From Sediminicola sp. (GTDB taxonomy: Bacteria > Bacteroidota > Bacteroidia > Flavobacteriales > Flavobacteriaceae), in the NCBI GenBank assembly GCA_024643325.1, contig JAHEND010000013.1, forward strand, positions 1-64,000: a DNA stretch of 64,000 nt. The letters are read 5' to 3'. This document shows positions 29,398 to 37,863 of the stretch, piece by piece. Position 1 is the stretch's first letter; the number at the start of each line of letters is the position of its first letter. The position numbers and the translations under genes are program-made. Under the pieces are notes generated by a model that saw nothing but the letters and a program-made list of their open reading frames with translations, searched no databases and was not told the DNA's origin.

Positions 29398-30185
29398 TGA
29401 AAAAGGTAATAACTGTTTTATTGATTGTTTTATCATGGGGATTTGTGGCAGCACAAGACACTTCTGAAACACCTTCATATGAAAAGAGGGTCTTTCATAT
29501 GGATGAAGATGAAATGCCTTATGCTATTTTATTACCAGAAAATTACGATGCTTCTAAGTCCTACCCATTGTTGCTGTTCCTCCATGGAGCTGGAGAAAGA
29601 GGCTCAGACAACGAGCGTCAATTAATTCATGGGGCGTCTCTTTTTACGGCCCAATCATTTAGGAAAAAATATCCAGCTATTATTCTCATACCCCAATGCG
29701 GGTCTAGTGATTATTGGAGCAATGTAAAAAAAGAAGTGAATCAAGGGGGATTGCCAGATTTTAGCTTTTATAAAAAAGGGGCTCCAACTAAGGCAATGCT
29801 TCTTTTAGAAGGACTTTTAGATGAAGTTCTTCAGAACTATTCATTGGATAAAAACCGCTTGTATGTAGGAGGCCTATCTATGGGAGGTATGGGGACATTT
29901 GAATTGGTCAAACGCAATCCTAAAATGTTTGCAGCGGCTTTTCCTATATGTGGTGGGGCGTCACCTAAAGCAATTAGAAAATATAAAAGACCTTCATGGT
30001 GGGTTTTTCATGGAAATGCAGACCCAGTAGTTCCTGCAGATTTTTCTACTCAAATAGTGAAGAGATTCAAAAAGCGTGGCTATGATGTGCGTTATACCCT
30101 TTATGAAGGGGTTGGCCACAACAGTTGGGATCTTGCATTTAAAGAGCCTGGATTATTTCCATGGTTGTTTTCAAATACCAAATAA
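29397..30185 (+). CDS. Secreted alpha/beta hydrolase (prolyl oligopeptidase/PHB depolymerase-like)
   Basis: Exported serine hydrolase of 262 residues. A signal peptide (MKKVITVLLIVLSWGFVAAQ) is followed by an alpha/beta fold with oxyanion region FLHGAGERG (61-69) and a complete triad: Ser161 in GGLSMGG, Asp209 in GNADPVVP and His241 in GVGHNSWD. The layout resembles the phospholipase/carboxylesterase and feruloyl-esterase-like groups found in polysaccharide degraders. The substrate is unknown. The ATG overlaps the stop of the acyltransferase by one base (TAATG), so translation is coupled, although a functional link is not obvious. Confidence 0.88.
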   Translation: MKKVITVLLIVLSWGFVAAQDTSETPSYEKRVFHMDEDEMPYAILLPENYDASKSYPLLLFLHGAGERGSDNERQLIHGASLFTAQSFRKKYPAIILIPQCGSSDYWSNVKKEVNQGGLPDFSFYKKGAPTKAMLLLEGLLDEVLQNYSLDKNRLYVGGLSMGGMGTFELVKRNPKMFAAAFPICGGASPKAIRKYKRPSWWVFHGNADPVVPADFSTQIVKRFKKRGYDVRYTLYEGVGHNSWDLAFKEPGLFPWLFSNTK

Positions 30186-30223
30186 AGCCCCAGGGAGCGT
30201 TAGGAGAAAGGGCTTGTATATCT

Positions 30224-30231
30224 TATCTTTG
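30224..30231 (+). promoter_or_regulatory. Candidate -7 box of the exonuclease gene
   Basis: TATCTTTG, a full TAnnTTTG match, ends 3 bases before ATG 30235. Initiation a few bases downstream would give a leaderless mRNA. Confidence 0.45.
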
Positions 30232-30234
30232 GGT

Positions 30235-31017
30235 ATGGAAAAGACACAACTTAAACTTCACAGGCCTATTTGTTTTTTTGATTTAGAGACCACTGGAATA
30301 AATGTTGCCAAGGATAGAATAGTAGAAATTGCTGTGCTTAAGGTGTTCCCTAATGGAAACAAAGAGAGCAAAACTTGGTTGGTCAATCCAGAGATGCCTA
30401 TCCCAAAAGAAGTGATTGCAGTACACGGTATTACTGATGAAAAAGTAGCGAATGAACCCAATTTTAAGACCCTTGCACCTCAAATACACGCACTTATTAA
30501 AGATGCAGATTTAGCTGGGTTTAATTCCGATAGGTTTGACATTCCTTTGTTGGCAGAGGAAATGCTAAGAGCTGGAATAGACTTTGATATGAAAAATAGG
30601 GTTTCTGTAGATGTACAAACTATTTTCCATAAGATGGAGAAGAGAACTTTGGGAGCGGCTTATCAGTTTTATTGTCAAAAAGAATTGAAGAATGCTCACG
30701 CTGCCGCTGCAGATACATTAGCTACTTATGAGGTGCTGTTGGCGCAATTAGATCGTTACGATGATTTGGAGAATGAAGTAAAATGGCTCTCTGAATTTTC
30801 TAGTAGAAAAAAATCGTTAGATTTTGCAGGCTTTATTGTTGAAGATAAGAATGGTGCAGCAGTTTTTTCTTTTGGAAAGCATAAATTTAAAAAAGTGGTT
30901 GATGTTTTAGAAGCTGAACCTGGTTATTACGGTTGGATTATGCAGGCAGATTTTCCTTTATATACTAAAAAAGTACTGACCCAAATAAGGGTTTCGAGTT
31001 TAAATAACGCTTTGTAA
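30235..31017 (+). CDS. DEDDh-type 3'-5' exonuclease (DNA polymerase III epsilon-like)
   Basis: Proofreading-type exonuclease of 260 residues. ExoI motif is FFDLETTG with Asp16 and Glu18; ExoII is AGFNSDRFDIPLL; ExoIII is HAAAADTLATYE, whose His makes it DEDDh. The C-terminal part (about residues 180-260) is a small extra domain, including WLSEFSSRKKSLDFAGFI and EPGYYGWIMQADFPLYTK, which resembles the extension of flavobacterial DnaQ-like proteins. The open frame continues upstream to 30076 inside the hydrolase gene, but ATG 30235 gives the standard family N-terminus and has a promoter box before it. The FAH-family gene follows after 10 bases. Confidence 0.9.
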   Translation: MEKTQLKLHRPICFFDLETTGINVAKDRIVEIAVLKVFPNGNKESKTWLVNPEMPIPKEVIAVHGITDEKVANEPNFKTLAPQIHALIKDADLAGFNSDRFDIPLLAEEMLRAGIDFDMKNRVSVDVQTIFHKMEKRTLGAAYQFYCQKELKNAHAAAADTLATYEVLLAQLDRYDDLENEVKWLSEFSSRKKSLDFAGFIVEDKNGAAVFSFGKHKFKKVVDVLEAEPGYYGWIMQADFPLYTKKVLTQIRVSSLNNAL

Positions 31018-31027
31018 ATATCATCAT

Positions 31028-31639
31028 ATGAAGATTATATGTATAGGTCGCAATTATCAAGACCATATCTCTGAACTTTCCAATCAAAGACCAAAAGACC
31101 CTGTAGTGTTTATAAAGCCAGACTCTGCTGTATTACCCAAAGAGCAAGATTTTTATATCCCTGATTTTTCTTCAGATATTCATTATGAGGTAGAGGTTTT
31201 AGTGAAAATCAAAAAAGTAGGAAAACACATTAGTCCAGAATTTGCGCATTTGTATTTCGATGAGGTGGGTCTAGGTATTGATTTTACAGCTAGAGACCTT
31301 CAGGAGGAACTTAAGTCTAAAGGTTTGCCTTGGGAGAAGTGTAAGGGCTTTGACGGCTCTGCTGTGATTGGCGAGTGGAAGTTTGTTAAAGACTTTCCTC
31401 AGCTCAATAGTCTTAATTTTTCACTTGAGAAAAATGGTAAAATGGTGCAACAGGCCAACACTAAAGATATGTTATGGTCTGTTGAGGAACTGTTGTCTTA
31501 TGTCTCTACTTTTTTCACTCTAAAAAAGGGCGATATTATATTTACAGGAACCCCTGCAGGAGTTGGAACTATTTCAGCGGGAGATTCTTTAGAAGGTTTT
31601 CTAGAAGGACAATCTATGTTTAAAATTGGTGTTAAGTAA
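31028..31639 (+). CDS. Fumarylacetoacetate hydrolase family protein
   Basis: Short FAH-fold enzyme of 203 residues. Expected features are CIGRNYQDH at the start, the metal-site HYEVEVLVKI near residues 57-66, DFTARDLQEELKSKGLPWE and the C-terminal GDIIFTGTPAGVG. Single-domain members include oxaloacetate decarboxylases, acylpyruvases and 2-keto acid hydratases; the exact reaction cannot be assigned here. It is part of a plus-strand run from the exonuclease through the Hpt gene to cinA. Confidence 0.9.
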   Translation: MKIICIGRNYQDHISELSNQRPKDPVVFIKPDSAVLPKEQDFYIPDFSSDIHYEVEVLVKIKKVGKHISPEFAHLYFDEVGLGIDFTARDLQEELKSKGLPWEKCKGFDGSAVIGEWKFVKDFPQLNSLNFSLEKNGKMVQQANTKDMLWSVEELLSYVSTFFTLKKGDIIFTGTPAGVGTISAGDSLEGFLEGQSMFKIGVK

Positions 31640-31662
31640 TCACAAACAATTTAAAAATAGAT

Positions 31663-32004
31663 ATGAAGTATAACTTAGCAAGATTAGAGACTTTGGCAGA
31701 GGGGGATAAGGACTTCATAGTGAGAGTGCTAAAGGTTTTCATAACAGAGGTTACTGCAGATATTCAGAAAATGCAAGATGCATTTGAATCAGAAGACATA
31801 TTGGATATTTCAGCACTAGCCCATAAAATAAAACCTAATTTAATTTTACTTGGCTTGGATCAAGCAACGGCAATATCTATAAGATTAGAAAAAAATAGAT
31901 TGAGGCCTTTGTCCTTGTCTATTTTAAAAAGTCAATTGGATCAACTTCAAGCTTCGGTATCTGAAGTGGTGGTTTTATTAAAAAAAGATTTTTTATTAGT
32001 ATGA
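31663..32004 (+). CDS. Hpt (histidine phosphotransfer) domain protein
   Basis: Single-domain phosphorelay protein of 113 residues, forming a four-helix bundle. The phosphoryl-accepting His54 lies in ALAHKIKPN, with KIKPN in place of the common xLKGS ending but the same spacing of basic residues. No histidine kinase or response regulator is adjacent, so its partners are encoded elsewhere. The stop overlaps the cinA start by four bases (ATGA), implying translational coupling with a functionally unrelated gene. Confidence 0.85.
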   Translation: MKYNLARLETLAEGDKDFIVRVLKVFITEVTADIQKMQDAFESEDILDISALAHKIKPNLILLGLDQATAISIRLEKNRLRPLSLSILKSQLDQLQASVSEVVVLLKKDFLLV

Positions 32005-33248
32005 CTGCAAAAATAATCACAATTGGAGATGAAATTCTCATTGGTCAAATTGTAGATACCAACGCTACCTATATGGCTCAAGAGCTTAATAAGATAGGGG
32101 TTAGTGTGATTGAAATGCTAAGTATTAAGGACCAAACATCGGCTATTTTAACTGCCCTAGAAATGGCACAAAATCAGGTAGATTTGGTTCTTATTACTGG
32201 TGGATTGGGCCCCACAAAAGACGACATTACTAAGGCTGCACTTTGTACCTATTTTGACGATCACTTGGTAGAAAATACTGAGGTGCTTGCACATATTAAA
32301 ATGCTTTTTGAAAAGTATATTTCTACTAAAATGAACGCCAGTAACCTTACCCAAGCTTTGCTCCCGTCTAAAGCCATTCCATTAAAAAATAATTATGGTA
32401 CTGCCCCAGGAATGTGGCTTAAAAAGGAAAGAACTGTTTTTGTTTCTATGCCTGGAGTTCCCTTTGAGATGAAATCTCTAATGATCGAGTCAGTGATTCC
32501 TAAAATTGTGTCAGACTTTAAAAGACCTCATATTATTCATCAAACTATTCAAACTTATGGCGTAGGGGAGTCTGCCATTGCAGAGACTATTGCAGACTGG
32601 GAAGACGCTTTGCCGGAGCACATAAAATTGGCCTATTTGCCTAGTTTGGGGAAGGTTCGCTTGCGGTTGTCGGCCGTAGGCCCAGATAAAGATCTTTTAG
32701 AGAAAGAGGTTTCAGACTTAGTGAGTGAAGTGCTACCCATGCTGGGAGATATAGTCTATGGGATGGAGACCGCAGATCTTTTAGAAGAGGTGGTGGCCAA
32801 AACACTCACTTTAAAGAAGCAAACACTTGCTGTGGCGGAGAGTTGTACGGGAGGAAAAGTTTCAGCTGCTTTTACGGCTTTGCCGGGTGCGTCTGCTTAT
32901 TTTAAGGGGGGGGTTGTCGCTTATGAAACCCTACAGAAAACGAATCTCTTAGGGGTAAGTGAGTCGCTCATAAATCAGTATTCAGTAGTGAGTAAAGAGG
33001 TGGCTTCTGCTATGGCCCTAGGGGTTCAAAAACTTATGAATACTGATTTTGCCATAGCTACTACTGGGAATGCAGGGCCCTCAAAAGGAGACTCAGACGC
33101 TGCTGTTGGCACCGTTTGTATTGCTATTGCACATCCCAAAGGGGTGCATTCTGAAATTTTCTCCATGGGAAACCATCGGGAACGCATTGTACAGAAGGCT
33201 GTTAACAAGGCTTTGGAGCTTTTACAAAAAGAAATTATAAAATTCTAA
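32001..33248 (+). CDS. cinA: CinA family protein (NMN deamidase-related)
   Basis: Two-domain protein of 415 residues. The N-terminal MoCF-like/COG1058 domain (TIGDEILIGQIVDTN, then LVLITGGLGPTKDD at about 54-67) acts as a pyrophosphatase in characterised relatives. The C-terminal CinA domain (AVAESCTGGKVSAAFTALPGAS at about 277, and TTGNAGPSKGDSDAAVGTVCIA) is the nicotinamide mononucleotide deamidase, which recycles the product of NAD-dependent DNA ligase. Both active-site regions look intact. The older competence-damage name reflects its context in Gram-positive bacteria. It is the last gene of the run; a new promoter for rpmB begins directly after its stop. Confidence 0.93.
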   Translation: MTAKIITIGDEILIGQIVDTNATYMAQELNKIGVSVIEMLSIKDQTSAILTALEMAQNQVDLVLITGGLGPTKDDITKAALCTYFDDHLVENTEVLAHIKMLFEKYISTKMNASNLTQALLPSKAIPLKNNYGTAPGMWLKKERTVFVSMPGVPFEMKSLMIESVIPKIVSDFKRPHIIHQTIQTYGVGESAIAETIADWEDALPEHIKLAYLPSLGKVRLRLSAVGPDKDLLEKEVSDLVSEVLPMLGDIVYGMETADLLEEVVAKTLTLKKQTLAVAESCTGGKVSAAFTALPGASAYFKGGVVAYETLQKTNLLGVSESLINQYSVVSKEVASAMALGVQKLMNTDFAIATTGNAGPSKGDSDAAVGTVCIAIAHPKGVHSEIFSMGNHRERIVQKAVNKALELLQKEIIKF

Positions 33249-33254
33249 AAAAGA

Positions 33255-33288
33255 TTTTTGTAAGAGAGATAAAAAAGATATAAATTTG
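33255..33288 (+). promoter_or_regulatory. Promoter of the rpmB-rpmG-DUF4295 operon
   Basis: TTTTTG at 33255-33260, a 20-base spacer and TAAATTTG at 33281-33288, matching the Bacteroidota TTTG-N19-21-TAnnTTTG pattern. The leader to the rpmB ATG is about 28 bases. Confidence 0.65.
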
Positions 33289-33321
33289 CAGCCTGTTTAA
33301 AATAACTCATAAAGAAGCGAA

Positions 33322-33561
33322 ATGTCTAAAGTTTGTGAAATTACTGGAAAGAAGGCTATGGTTGGAAACAATGTTTCCTTCTCTATCAATAAGACCAAAA
33401 GAAAGTTTGAAGTAAATCTTTCTAAAAAGCGTTTCTACATTCCTGAAGAGGATCGTTGGATCACTCTTAAGGTTTCTACAAGAGCTCTAAAGAGCATTAA
33501 TAAAAAAGGAATATCTGCTGTTTTAAAAGAAGCAGGTAAAAAAAACGGATTGGTTAAGTAA
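33322..33561 (+). CDS. rpmB: 50S ribosomal protein bL28
   Basis: Large-subunit protein of 79 residues. It begins MSKVCEITGKKAMVGNNVS and has RRF-like basic segments SINKTKRKFEVNL and RWITLKVSTRALKSINKKG, all standard for bL28. Only Cys5 of the zinc-type CxxC pattern is kept (C-E-I-T), so this is the zinc-independent form. It leads an operon with rpmG 20 bases downstream and DUF4295 next, a fixed arrangement in Bacteroidota. Confidence 0.98.
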   Translation: MSKVCEITGKKAMVGNNVSFSINKTKRKFEVNLSKKRFYIPEEDRWITLKVSTRALKSINKKGISAVLKEAGKKNGLVK

Positions 33562-33581
33562 TCCTATAAAGAATAATTAAG

Positions 33582-33764
33582 ATGGCTAAGAAAGGCAATA
33601 GAATCCAAGTTATTTTAGAATGTACAGAGCACAAAGAATCTGGTGTTGCTGGAACTTCTAGATACATTACAACAAAAAACAAAAAGAACACGCCAGACAG
33701 AATGGAGATTAAGAAATTTAATCCAATTCTAAAGCGCATGACTGTTCATAAAGAAATAAAATAA
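33582..33764 (+). CDS. rpmG: 50S ribosomal protein bL33
   Basis: Large-subunit protein of 60 residues beginning [18 protein letters not shown] and continuing [23 protein letters not shown], typical of bL33. Only one cysteine remains where zinc-binding forms have two CxxC pairs, so it is the zinc-free type. It sits between rpmB and the DUF4295 gene, which begins 6 bases after its stop. Confidence 0.98.
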   Translation: MAKKGNRIQVILECTEHKESGVAGTSRYITTKNKKNTPDRMEIKKFNPILKRMTVHKEIK

Positions 33765-33770
33765 TAAGCC

Positions 33771-33923
33771 ATGGCAAAGAAGACAGTAGCATCCCTACAG
33801 ACAAGTTCGAAAAGATTAACCAAAGCTATTAAAATGGTCCGTTCTCCAAAGACCGGAGCCTACACTTTTGCAGAGTCTGTAATGGCTCCTGAATTAGTAG
33901 ACGAGTGGTTGTCTAAAAAATAA
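33771..33923 (+). CDS. DUF4295 family small ribosome-linked protein
   Basis: A 50-residue very basic protein, too short for routine gene listing. The reading frame starts MAKKTVASLQTSSKRLTKAI, carries KMVRSPKTGAYTF in the middle and ends VDEWLSKK; this is the DUF4295 pattern. It starts 6 bases after the rpmG stop and is followed by a strong terminator, so it is the third member of a ribosomal protein operon. I recall that the flavobacterial ribosome contains a phylum-specific large-subunit protein named bL38 and that this family is the likely match; that identification is from memory and was not checked here. Confidence 0.9.
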   Translation: MAKKTVASLQTSSKRLTKAIKMVRSPKTGAYTFAESVMAPELVDEWLSKK

Positions 33924-33942
33924 TCGCACTTTAGCGTATACT

Positions 33943-33975
33943 AAAAGCTACTTTCCATTAGAGAGTAGCTTTTTT
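33943..33975 (+). terminator. Terminator of the rpmB operon
   Basis: AAAAGCTACT pairs with AGTAGCTTTT around an 11-base loop, with T-rich sequence after it, 20 bases after the DUF4295 stop. It separates the ribosomal operon from ftsY. Confidence 0.85.
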
Positions 33976-34007
33976 GTTTTATATCTTTACCTAACAGAAC
34001 CGATCAA

Positions 34008-34967
34008 ATGAGTTTTTTTAAAAAAATTTTCTCTTCAGATAAGAAAGAGACCTTAGACAAAGGTCTTGAAAAGACCAAATCCTCTTTTCTCTATAAATTA
34101 GAGAAGGTAGTAGTTGGTAAAACCACAGTAGATGCAGAAACACTCGATCATTTAGAGGAGGTTTTAGTTAGTTCGGACGTTGGCGTAGACACCACCCTTA
34201 AAATTATTGACAGAATTGAGGCTAGAGTAAAGTCTGACAAATATGTTGGATTAGACGAGCTCAATCAAATTCTAAAGGAAGAGATTGCCGGCTTGTTGTC
34301 TGAAACAGATCACGGAGAAGCTGCAGATTTTAGTATTCCTAAAAGCGAGCATCCGCATGTGATTATGGTGGTGGGCGTGAATGGCGCGGGAAAGACCACT
34401 ACTATTGGCAAGTTGGCGCATCAATTTAAAGGAAAAGGATTAAAAGTGGTATTGGGCGCTGCAGATACCTTTAGGGCAGCAGCTATTGATCAATTGGTAG
34501 TTTGGGCAGACCGAGTAGGGGTGCCTATCGTAAAACAACAGATGGGGAGCGATCCTGCCTCTGTTGCCTTTGACGCTTTAAGTGCCGGTGTGGCGCAAAA
34601 CGCCGATGTTGTAATTATAGACACCGCAGGACGTTTACACAATAAGATTAATCTCATGAATGAGTTGGCTAAGGTTAAACGGGTTATGAACAAAGTCATT
34701 CCTGGGGCCCCTCATGAGGTTTTATTGGTTTTAGATGGATCTACTGGTCAAAATGCTTTTCAGCAAGCGCAGCAGTTCACAAAAGCCACTGAAGTTACTT
34801 CTCTGGCCATCACAAAACTAGACGGAACCGCGAAAGGCGGCGTGGTGATTGGTATTTCAGATCAGCTTCAAATTCCAGTGAAATATATTGGCGTAGGGGA
34901 AGCCATTCAAGACCTCCAAGTATTTAATAAATACGAATTTGTAGATTCCTTCTTTAACAGAAGCTAA
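34008..34967 (+). CDS. ftsY: Signal recognition particle receptor FtsY
   Basis: SRP receptor GTPase at the inner membrane, guiding ribosomes with membrane-protein chains to the Sec translocon. At 319 residues it has the N-terminal helical domain (about 20-110) and the NG domain: P-loop GVNGAGKTT (123-131), AADTFRAAAIDQL, DTAGRLHN and TKLDGTAKGG. It lacks the long acidic A domain of E. coli FtsY, as is usual in this phylum. A short N-terminal basic stretch (MSFFKKIFSSDKK) may bind the membrane. rimO follows after 17 bases. Confidence 0.97.
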   Translation: MSFFKKIFSSDKKETLDKGLEKTKSSFLYKLEKVVVGKTTVDAETLDHLEEVLVSSDVGVDTTLKIIDRIEARVKSDKYVGLDELNQILKEEIAGLLSETDHGEAADFSIPKSEHPHVIMVVGVNGAGKTTTIGKLAHQFKGKGLKVVLGAADTFRAAAIDQLVVWADRVGVPIVKQQMGSDPASVAFDALSAGVAQNADVVIIDTAGRLHNKINLMNELAKVKRVMNKVIPGAPHEVLLVLDGSTGQNAFQQAQQFTKATEVTSLAITKLDGTAKGGVVIGISDQLQIPVKYIGVGEAIQDLQVFNKYEFVDSFFNRS

Positions 34968-34984
34968 ACTTTTTATCCCTCTCT

Positions 34985-36307
34985 ATGCGTACAAAGTCTA
35001 TTAAGACCAATAAAATTAATGTAGTCACTCTTGGTTGTTCTAAGAACATATATGACTCAGAAGTATTAATGGGCCAGTTAAAAGCCAACAATAAGGAAGT
35101 TGCTCATGAAGAGGAAGGGAATATTGTAGTGATTAATACCTGTGGTTTTATTGCTAATGCCAAAGAAGAGAGTGTGAACACCATACTGTCTTATGTAGCC
35201 CAAAAAGAGGCTGGAGTGGTAGATAAGGTTTTTGTAACCGGTTGTTTAAGTGAGCGCTATAAGCCAGATTTGCAAAAGGAAATTCCAAATGTAGATGCTT
35301 ATTTTGGGACCACTGAACTGCCTAATTTATTAAAAGCTCTAGAGGCAGATTATAAACATGAGCTTATTGGAGAGCGCCTTACTACGACACCAAAGAACTA
35401 CGCCTATATGAAAATTGCTGAAGGCTGTGATAGACCTTGTTCTTTCTGTGCCATTCCACTTATGCGAGGAAAACACAAGAGCACCCCCATAGAGGAGCTA
35501 GTCACTCAAGCGGAATCATTAGCAGCAAAAGGGGTGAAAGAGCTTATTTTAATTGCTCAAGACCTCACCTATTACGGATTGGATTTGTACAAGAAACGCG
35601 CCTTGGCAGCATTATTAGAGGCACTTGTAAAAGTAGAGGGCATTTCTTGGATTAGATTGCATTACGCCTTTCCAACAGGTTTTCCTTTGGAGGTCTTAGA
35701 CCTCATGAAACAAGAATCTAAAATTTGTAATTATATAGACATTCCATTACAACATATTTCAGATCCTATTCTCAAGAGTATGAGAAGGGGAACCACTAAG
35801 GCTAAAACAGATGCACTCATTGCTGAGTTTAGATCTAGAGTACCTGAAATGGCCATTAGAACAACCTTGATTGTGGGGTATCCTGGAGAAACAGAGGAAG
35901 ATTTCCAGACCCTTAAGCAATGGGTAATAGAGCGTCGTTTTGATCGTTTGGGTTGTTTTACCTATAGCCATGAAGAAGACACTCATGCCTATGCTTTAGA
36001 AGACAATGTTCCTCAGGAAGTTAAAGAGGCTAGAGCGGCAGAAATCATGGATATTCAAGCACAAATTTCATGGGAACTAAACCAAGAAAAAGTAGGCCGT
36101 TCTTTTAAATGTATCATTGATCGAAAAGAAGGAAACTATTTTGTGGGAAGAACAGAAGCAGATTCTCCGGATGTAGACAATGAAGTACTGATAGACGCCA
36201 GTGTGTATTACCTTAAAGTAGGCGAGTTTGTTAAGGTAGAAATTACAGAAGCAGGAGATTTTGACTTGTATGGGGTTCCTAAGAACGTAGCACCACTAGA
36301 AAAATAG
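34985..36307 (+). CDS. rimO: Ribosomal protein uS12 methylthiotransferase RimO
   Basis: Radical-SAM enzyme that adds a methylthio group to an aspartate of ribosomal protein uS12. It has 440 residues. The UPF0004 domain holds three cluster cysteines, Cys18, Cys53 and Cys87. The radical-SAM site is CDRPCSFC, with Cys148, Cys152 and Cys155. The C-terminal TRAM domain (about 375-437, with GEFVKVEITEAGDFDLYG) binds the protein substrate. The DLYG ending is typical of RimO rather than MiaB. It is cotranscribed with ftsY, following the translation theme of the preceding operon. Confidence 0.96.
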   Translation: MRTKSIKTNKINVVTLGCSKNIYDSEVLMGQLKANNKEVAHEEEGNIVVINTCGFIANAKEESVNTILSYVAQKEAGVVDKVFVTGCLSERYKPDLQKEIPNVDAYFGTTELPNLLKALEADYKHELIGERLTTTPKNYAYMKIAEGCDRPCSFCAIPLMRGKHKSTPIEELVTQAESLAAKGVKELILIAQDLTYYGLDLYKKRALAALLEALVKVEGISWIRLHYAFPTGFPLEVLDLMKQESKICNYIDIPLQHISDPILKSMRRGTTKAKTDALIAEFRSRVPEMAIRTTLIVGYPGETEEDFQTLKQWVIERRFDRLGCFTYSHEEDTHAYALEDNVPQEVKEARAAEIMDIQAQISWELNQEKVGRSFKCIIDRKEGNYFVGRTEADSPDVDNEVLIDASVYYLKVGEFVKVEITEAGDFDLYGVPKNVAPLEK

Positions 36308-36333
36308 CCTTTTAGAGCTCTTTTTAAAAGGAT

Positions 36334-37533
36334 CTAATGCCCTTTAGATATGGAGATGCTTGGATGCTTTTTTCTGTATTTTTCGTATGTGTGAATTTGT
36401 CTTCCTAGTTTCGCTAGAAATGGAATTCCTATGCTGTCATACTCGTAGTTGTTGTCATTGAATATGCCGTTCTGATTGACTAAAATGGTGGCTGTCACAA
36501 AATAAGACAAGTTGTTTTTACGATCTTCTATATAAGCGCAATCTGTGAGGGTGCCATAGGCATACCCTACTTTATTGTAGATTTTTATATGTTTTGGTAA
36601 TTGTTTCTTGGTGTCTCCAAACCAAAGAAACTTACCGTAACTGTCATAATAGATTTTTGGATCATAGCCTTGTTCTCTTGGGAGTTTCTGCATAGATTCC
36701 AGCAAAAAACTCCGTTTTTCCTCTGATATATTAAAGCGTTCTGTTTCTTTAAAGGCCTCAGGAAAAATGACTCTTTTGATCATTTCGTGTTGTGCGCTGA
36801 GTGAAAAGTAATTTTTATAAGAAAAATCGAAAGGGGTTTCTACAATAAATCCATCTTGAACATAGCCAATTCCTTTATTGAGGTGGCTGAGGTTTAAAGG
36901 CCTTGGGGTATTATTGGTGTTAGAATGAATGGTTAAAGTGTTGTTCCCATTGAAACGAAGGTCTATTGTCTTGGTGATAGGATTAGCAGCATCTGACGTA
37001 GATAGTCTGTGCGATATTCTCAGCTGGTGTATACCTTTGCTTTTTAGTTTGCTGTTGATATAATCACTTCCAAGAAATTCAAAAAGCCTGTTGTTGGCTT
37101 CATTATCACTAACAGCGAAGATCTCATTGATCGTACCCGCAAAATTATACATAGTGGTATCTCCTTCTACTAGATAATGGTCTAGGTGAGACCTATTTAA
37201 TTCAGTGAGTTTTTCTAGTGATAGTACTGCTGCAGGAAATTTCACAGTGCTTGCTGGATAAAAATAATGTAGGGAGTCTAATTGGAATGAATGCTCTTGA
37301 AATACAAGGCTTTCTAAAGGGTCTCTTTCAACGGTTGTCAATAAAATTTGAATCTCGTGAGCCTCTAAATTATCCATGACCCTCTTAATTTTCTTAGAGG
37401 GGCTGGACAGCGCATAATCCAGCGCATTTTCAAAGTTTTTAGGATGGCTGCCGCAGCTAAAAAGAACCATAGTAGCGGCAGTTAAAACAATACCTTTTAG
37501 GGAGTGATATGTTGTTTTTAAGACTTGTTTCAT
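36334..37533 (-). CDS. Class A beta-lactamase-fold serine hydrolase, lipoprotein
   Basis: Predicted lipoprotein of 399 residues; the signal runs to the lipobox LFSC with Cys27. The penicilloyl-serine transferase fold is shown by SxxK (Ser95-Thr-Val-Lys98 in YPASTVKFP) and the SDN loop (residues 142-144, VSDNEANN). The third element, usually KTG, appears to be KVG in IYNKVGYAYGT. The Glu166-type omega-loop motif is not evident. These features point to a penicillin-binding or D-Ala-peptidase-like enzyme rather than a resistance lactamase, although the latter is not excluded. A small conserved gene lies 9 bases upstream on the same strand. Confidence 0.83.
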   Translation of the reverse strand: MKQVLKTTYHSLKGIVLTAATMVLFSCGSHPKNFENALDYALSSPSKKIKRVMDNLEAHEIQILLTTVERDPLESLVFQEHSFQLDSLHYFYPASTVKFPAAVLSLEKLTELNRSHLDHYLVEGDTTMYNFAGTINEIFAVSDNEANNRLFEFLGSDYINSKLKSKGIHQLRISHRLSTSDAANPITKTIDLRFNGNNTLTIHSNTNNTPRPLNLSHLNKGIGYVQDGFIVETPFDFSYKNYFSLSAQHEMIKRVIFPEAFKETERFNISEEKRSFLLESMQKLPREQGYDPKIYYDSYGKFLWFGDTKKQLPKHIKIYNKVGYAYGTLTDCAYIEDRKNNLSYFVTATILVNQNGIFNDNNYEYDSIGIPFLAKLGRQIHTYEKYRKKHPSISISKGH

Positions 37534-37542
37534 GGGCCTATG

Positions 37543-37779
37543 TTAAGCTATTTTTTCTCCTCTATGAGGCCTGAGCGCGTCTCTAAATACTATCATAAGG
37601 TCTTTTGGAACCACCACATATGCCGTGCTGTGCATTTCAGAAATGAGGGAAGTGCCAATGTCTAGTTCTAGGTAATTTTCTTTTTCACAAAATTCCTTTA
37701 AATGAATGGTGTGATGTGTGGCTGTGGGCGCTGCATTAGGACCTCTGAAGTCCCAGATTAATTTTATTTTTTCTTCCAT
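37543..37779 (-). CDS. Small conserved hypothetical protein
   Basis: A 78-residue soluble protein starting MEEKIKLIWDFRGPNAAPTA and ending FRDALRPHRGEKIA. It has several His residues in ATHHTIHLKEF and a single Cys, and no signal or membrane segment. I recognise it only as a conserved small flavobacterial type with no assigned function. It lies 9 bases before the serine hydrolase lipoprotein on the same strand, which supports its being a real gene. The histidines could suggest metal binding, but that is speculation. Confidence 0.7.
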   Translation of the reverse strand: MEEKIKLIWDFRGPNAAPTATHHTIHLKEFCEKENYLELDIGTSLISEMHSTAYVVVPKDLMIVFRDALRPHRGEKIA

Positions 37780-37851
37780 TTTATTGTCAGTCTAAGTCAT
37801 AAATTAACCTAATTTTAGGCTTATAAACAAGCCATAGACCAGCTAATTTTT

Positions 37852-37859
37852 TATTTTTG
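37852..37859 (+). promoter_or_regulatory. -7 box of the SurA-like operon
   Basis: TATTTTTG, a full TAnnTTTG match, ends 4 bases before ATG 37864. No other in-frame ATG lies near the lipoprotein signal, so the mRNA probably has almost no leader. Confidence 0.5.
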
Positions 37860-37863
37860 TAAG

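Noticed and set aside
36334-37533. Antibiotic-resistance beta-lactamase
   Set aside because: The fold and SxxK/SDN motifs fit, but the KTG variant and missing omega-loop Glu make a cell-wall peptidase-like role more likely.
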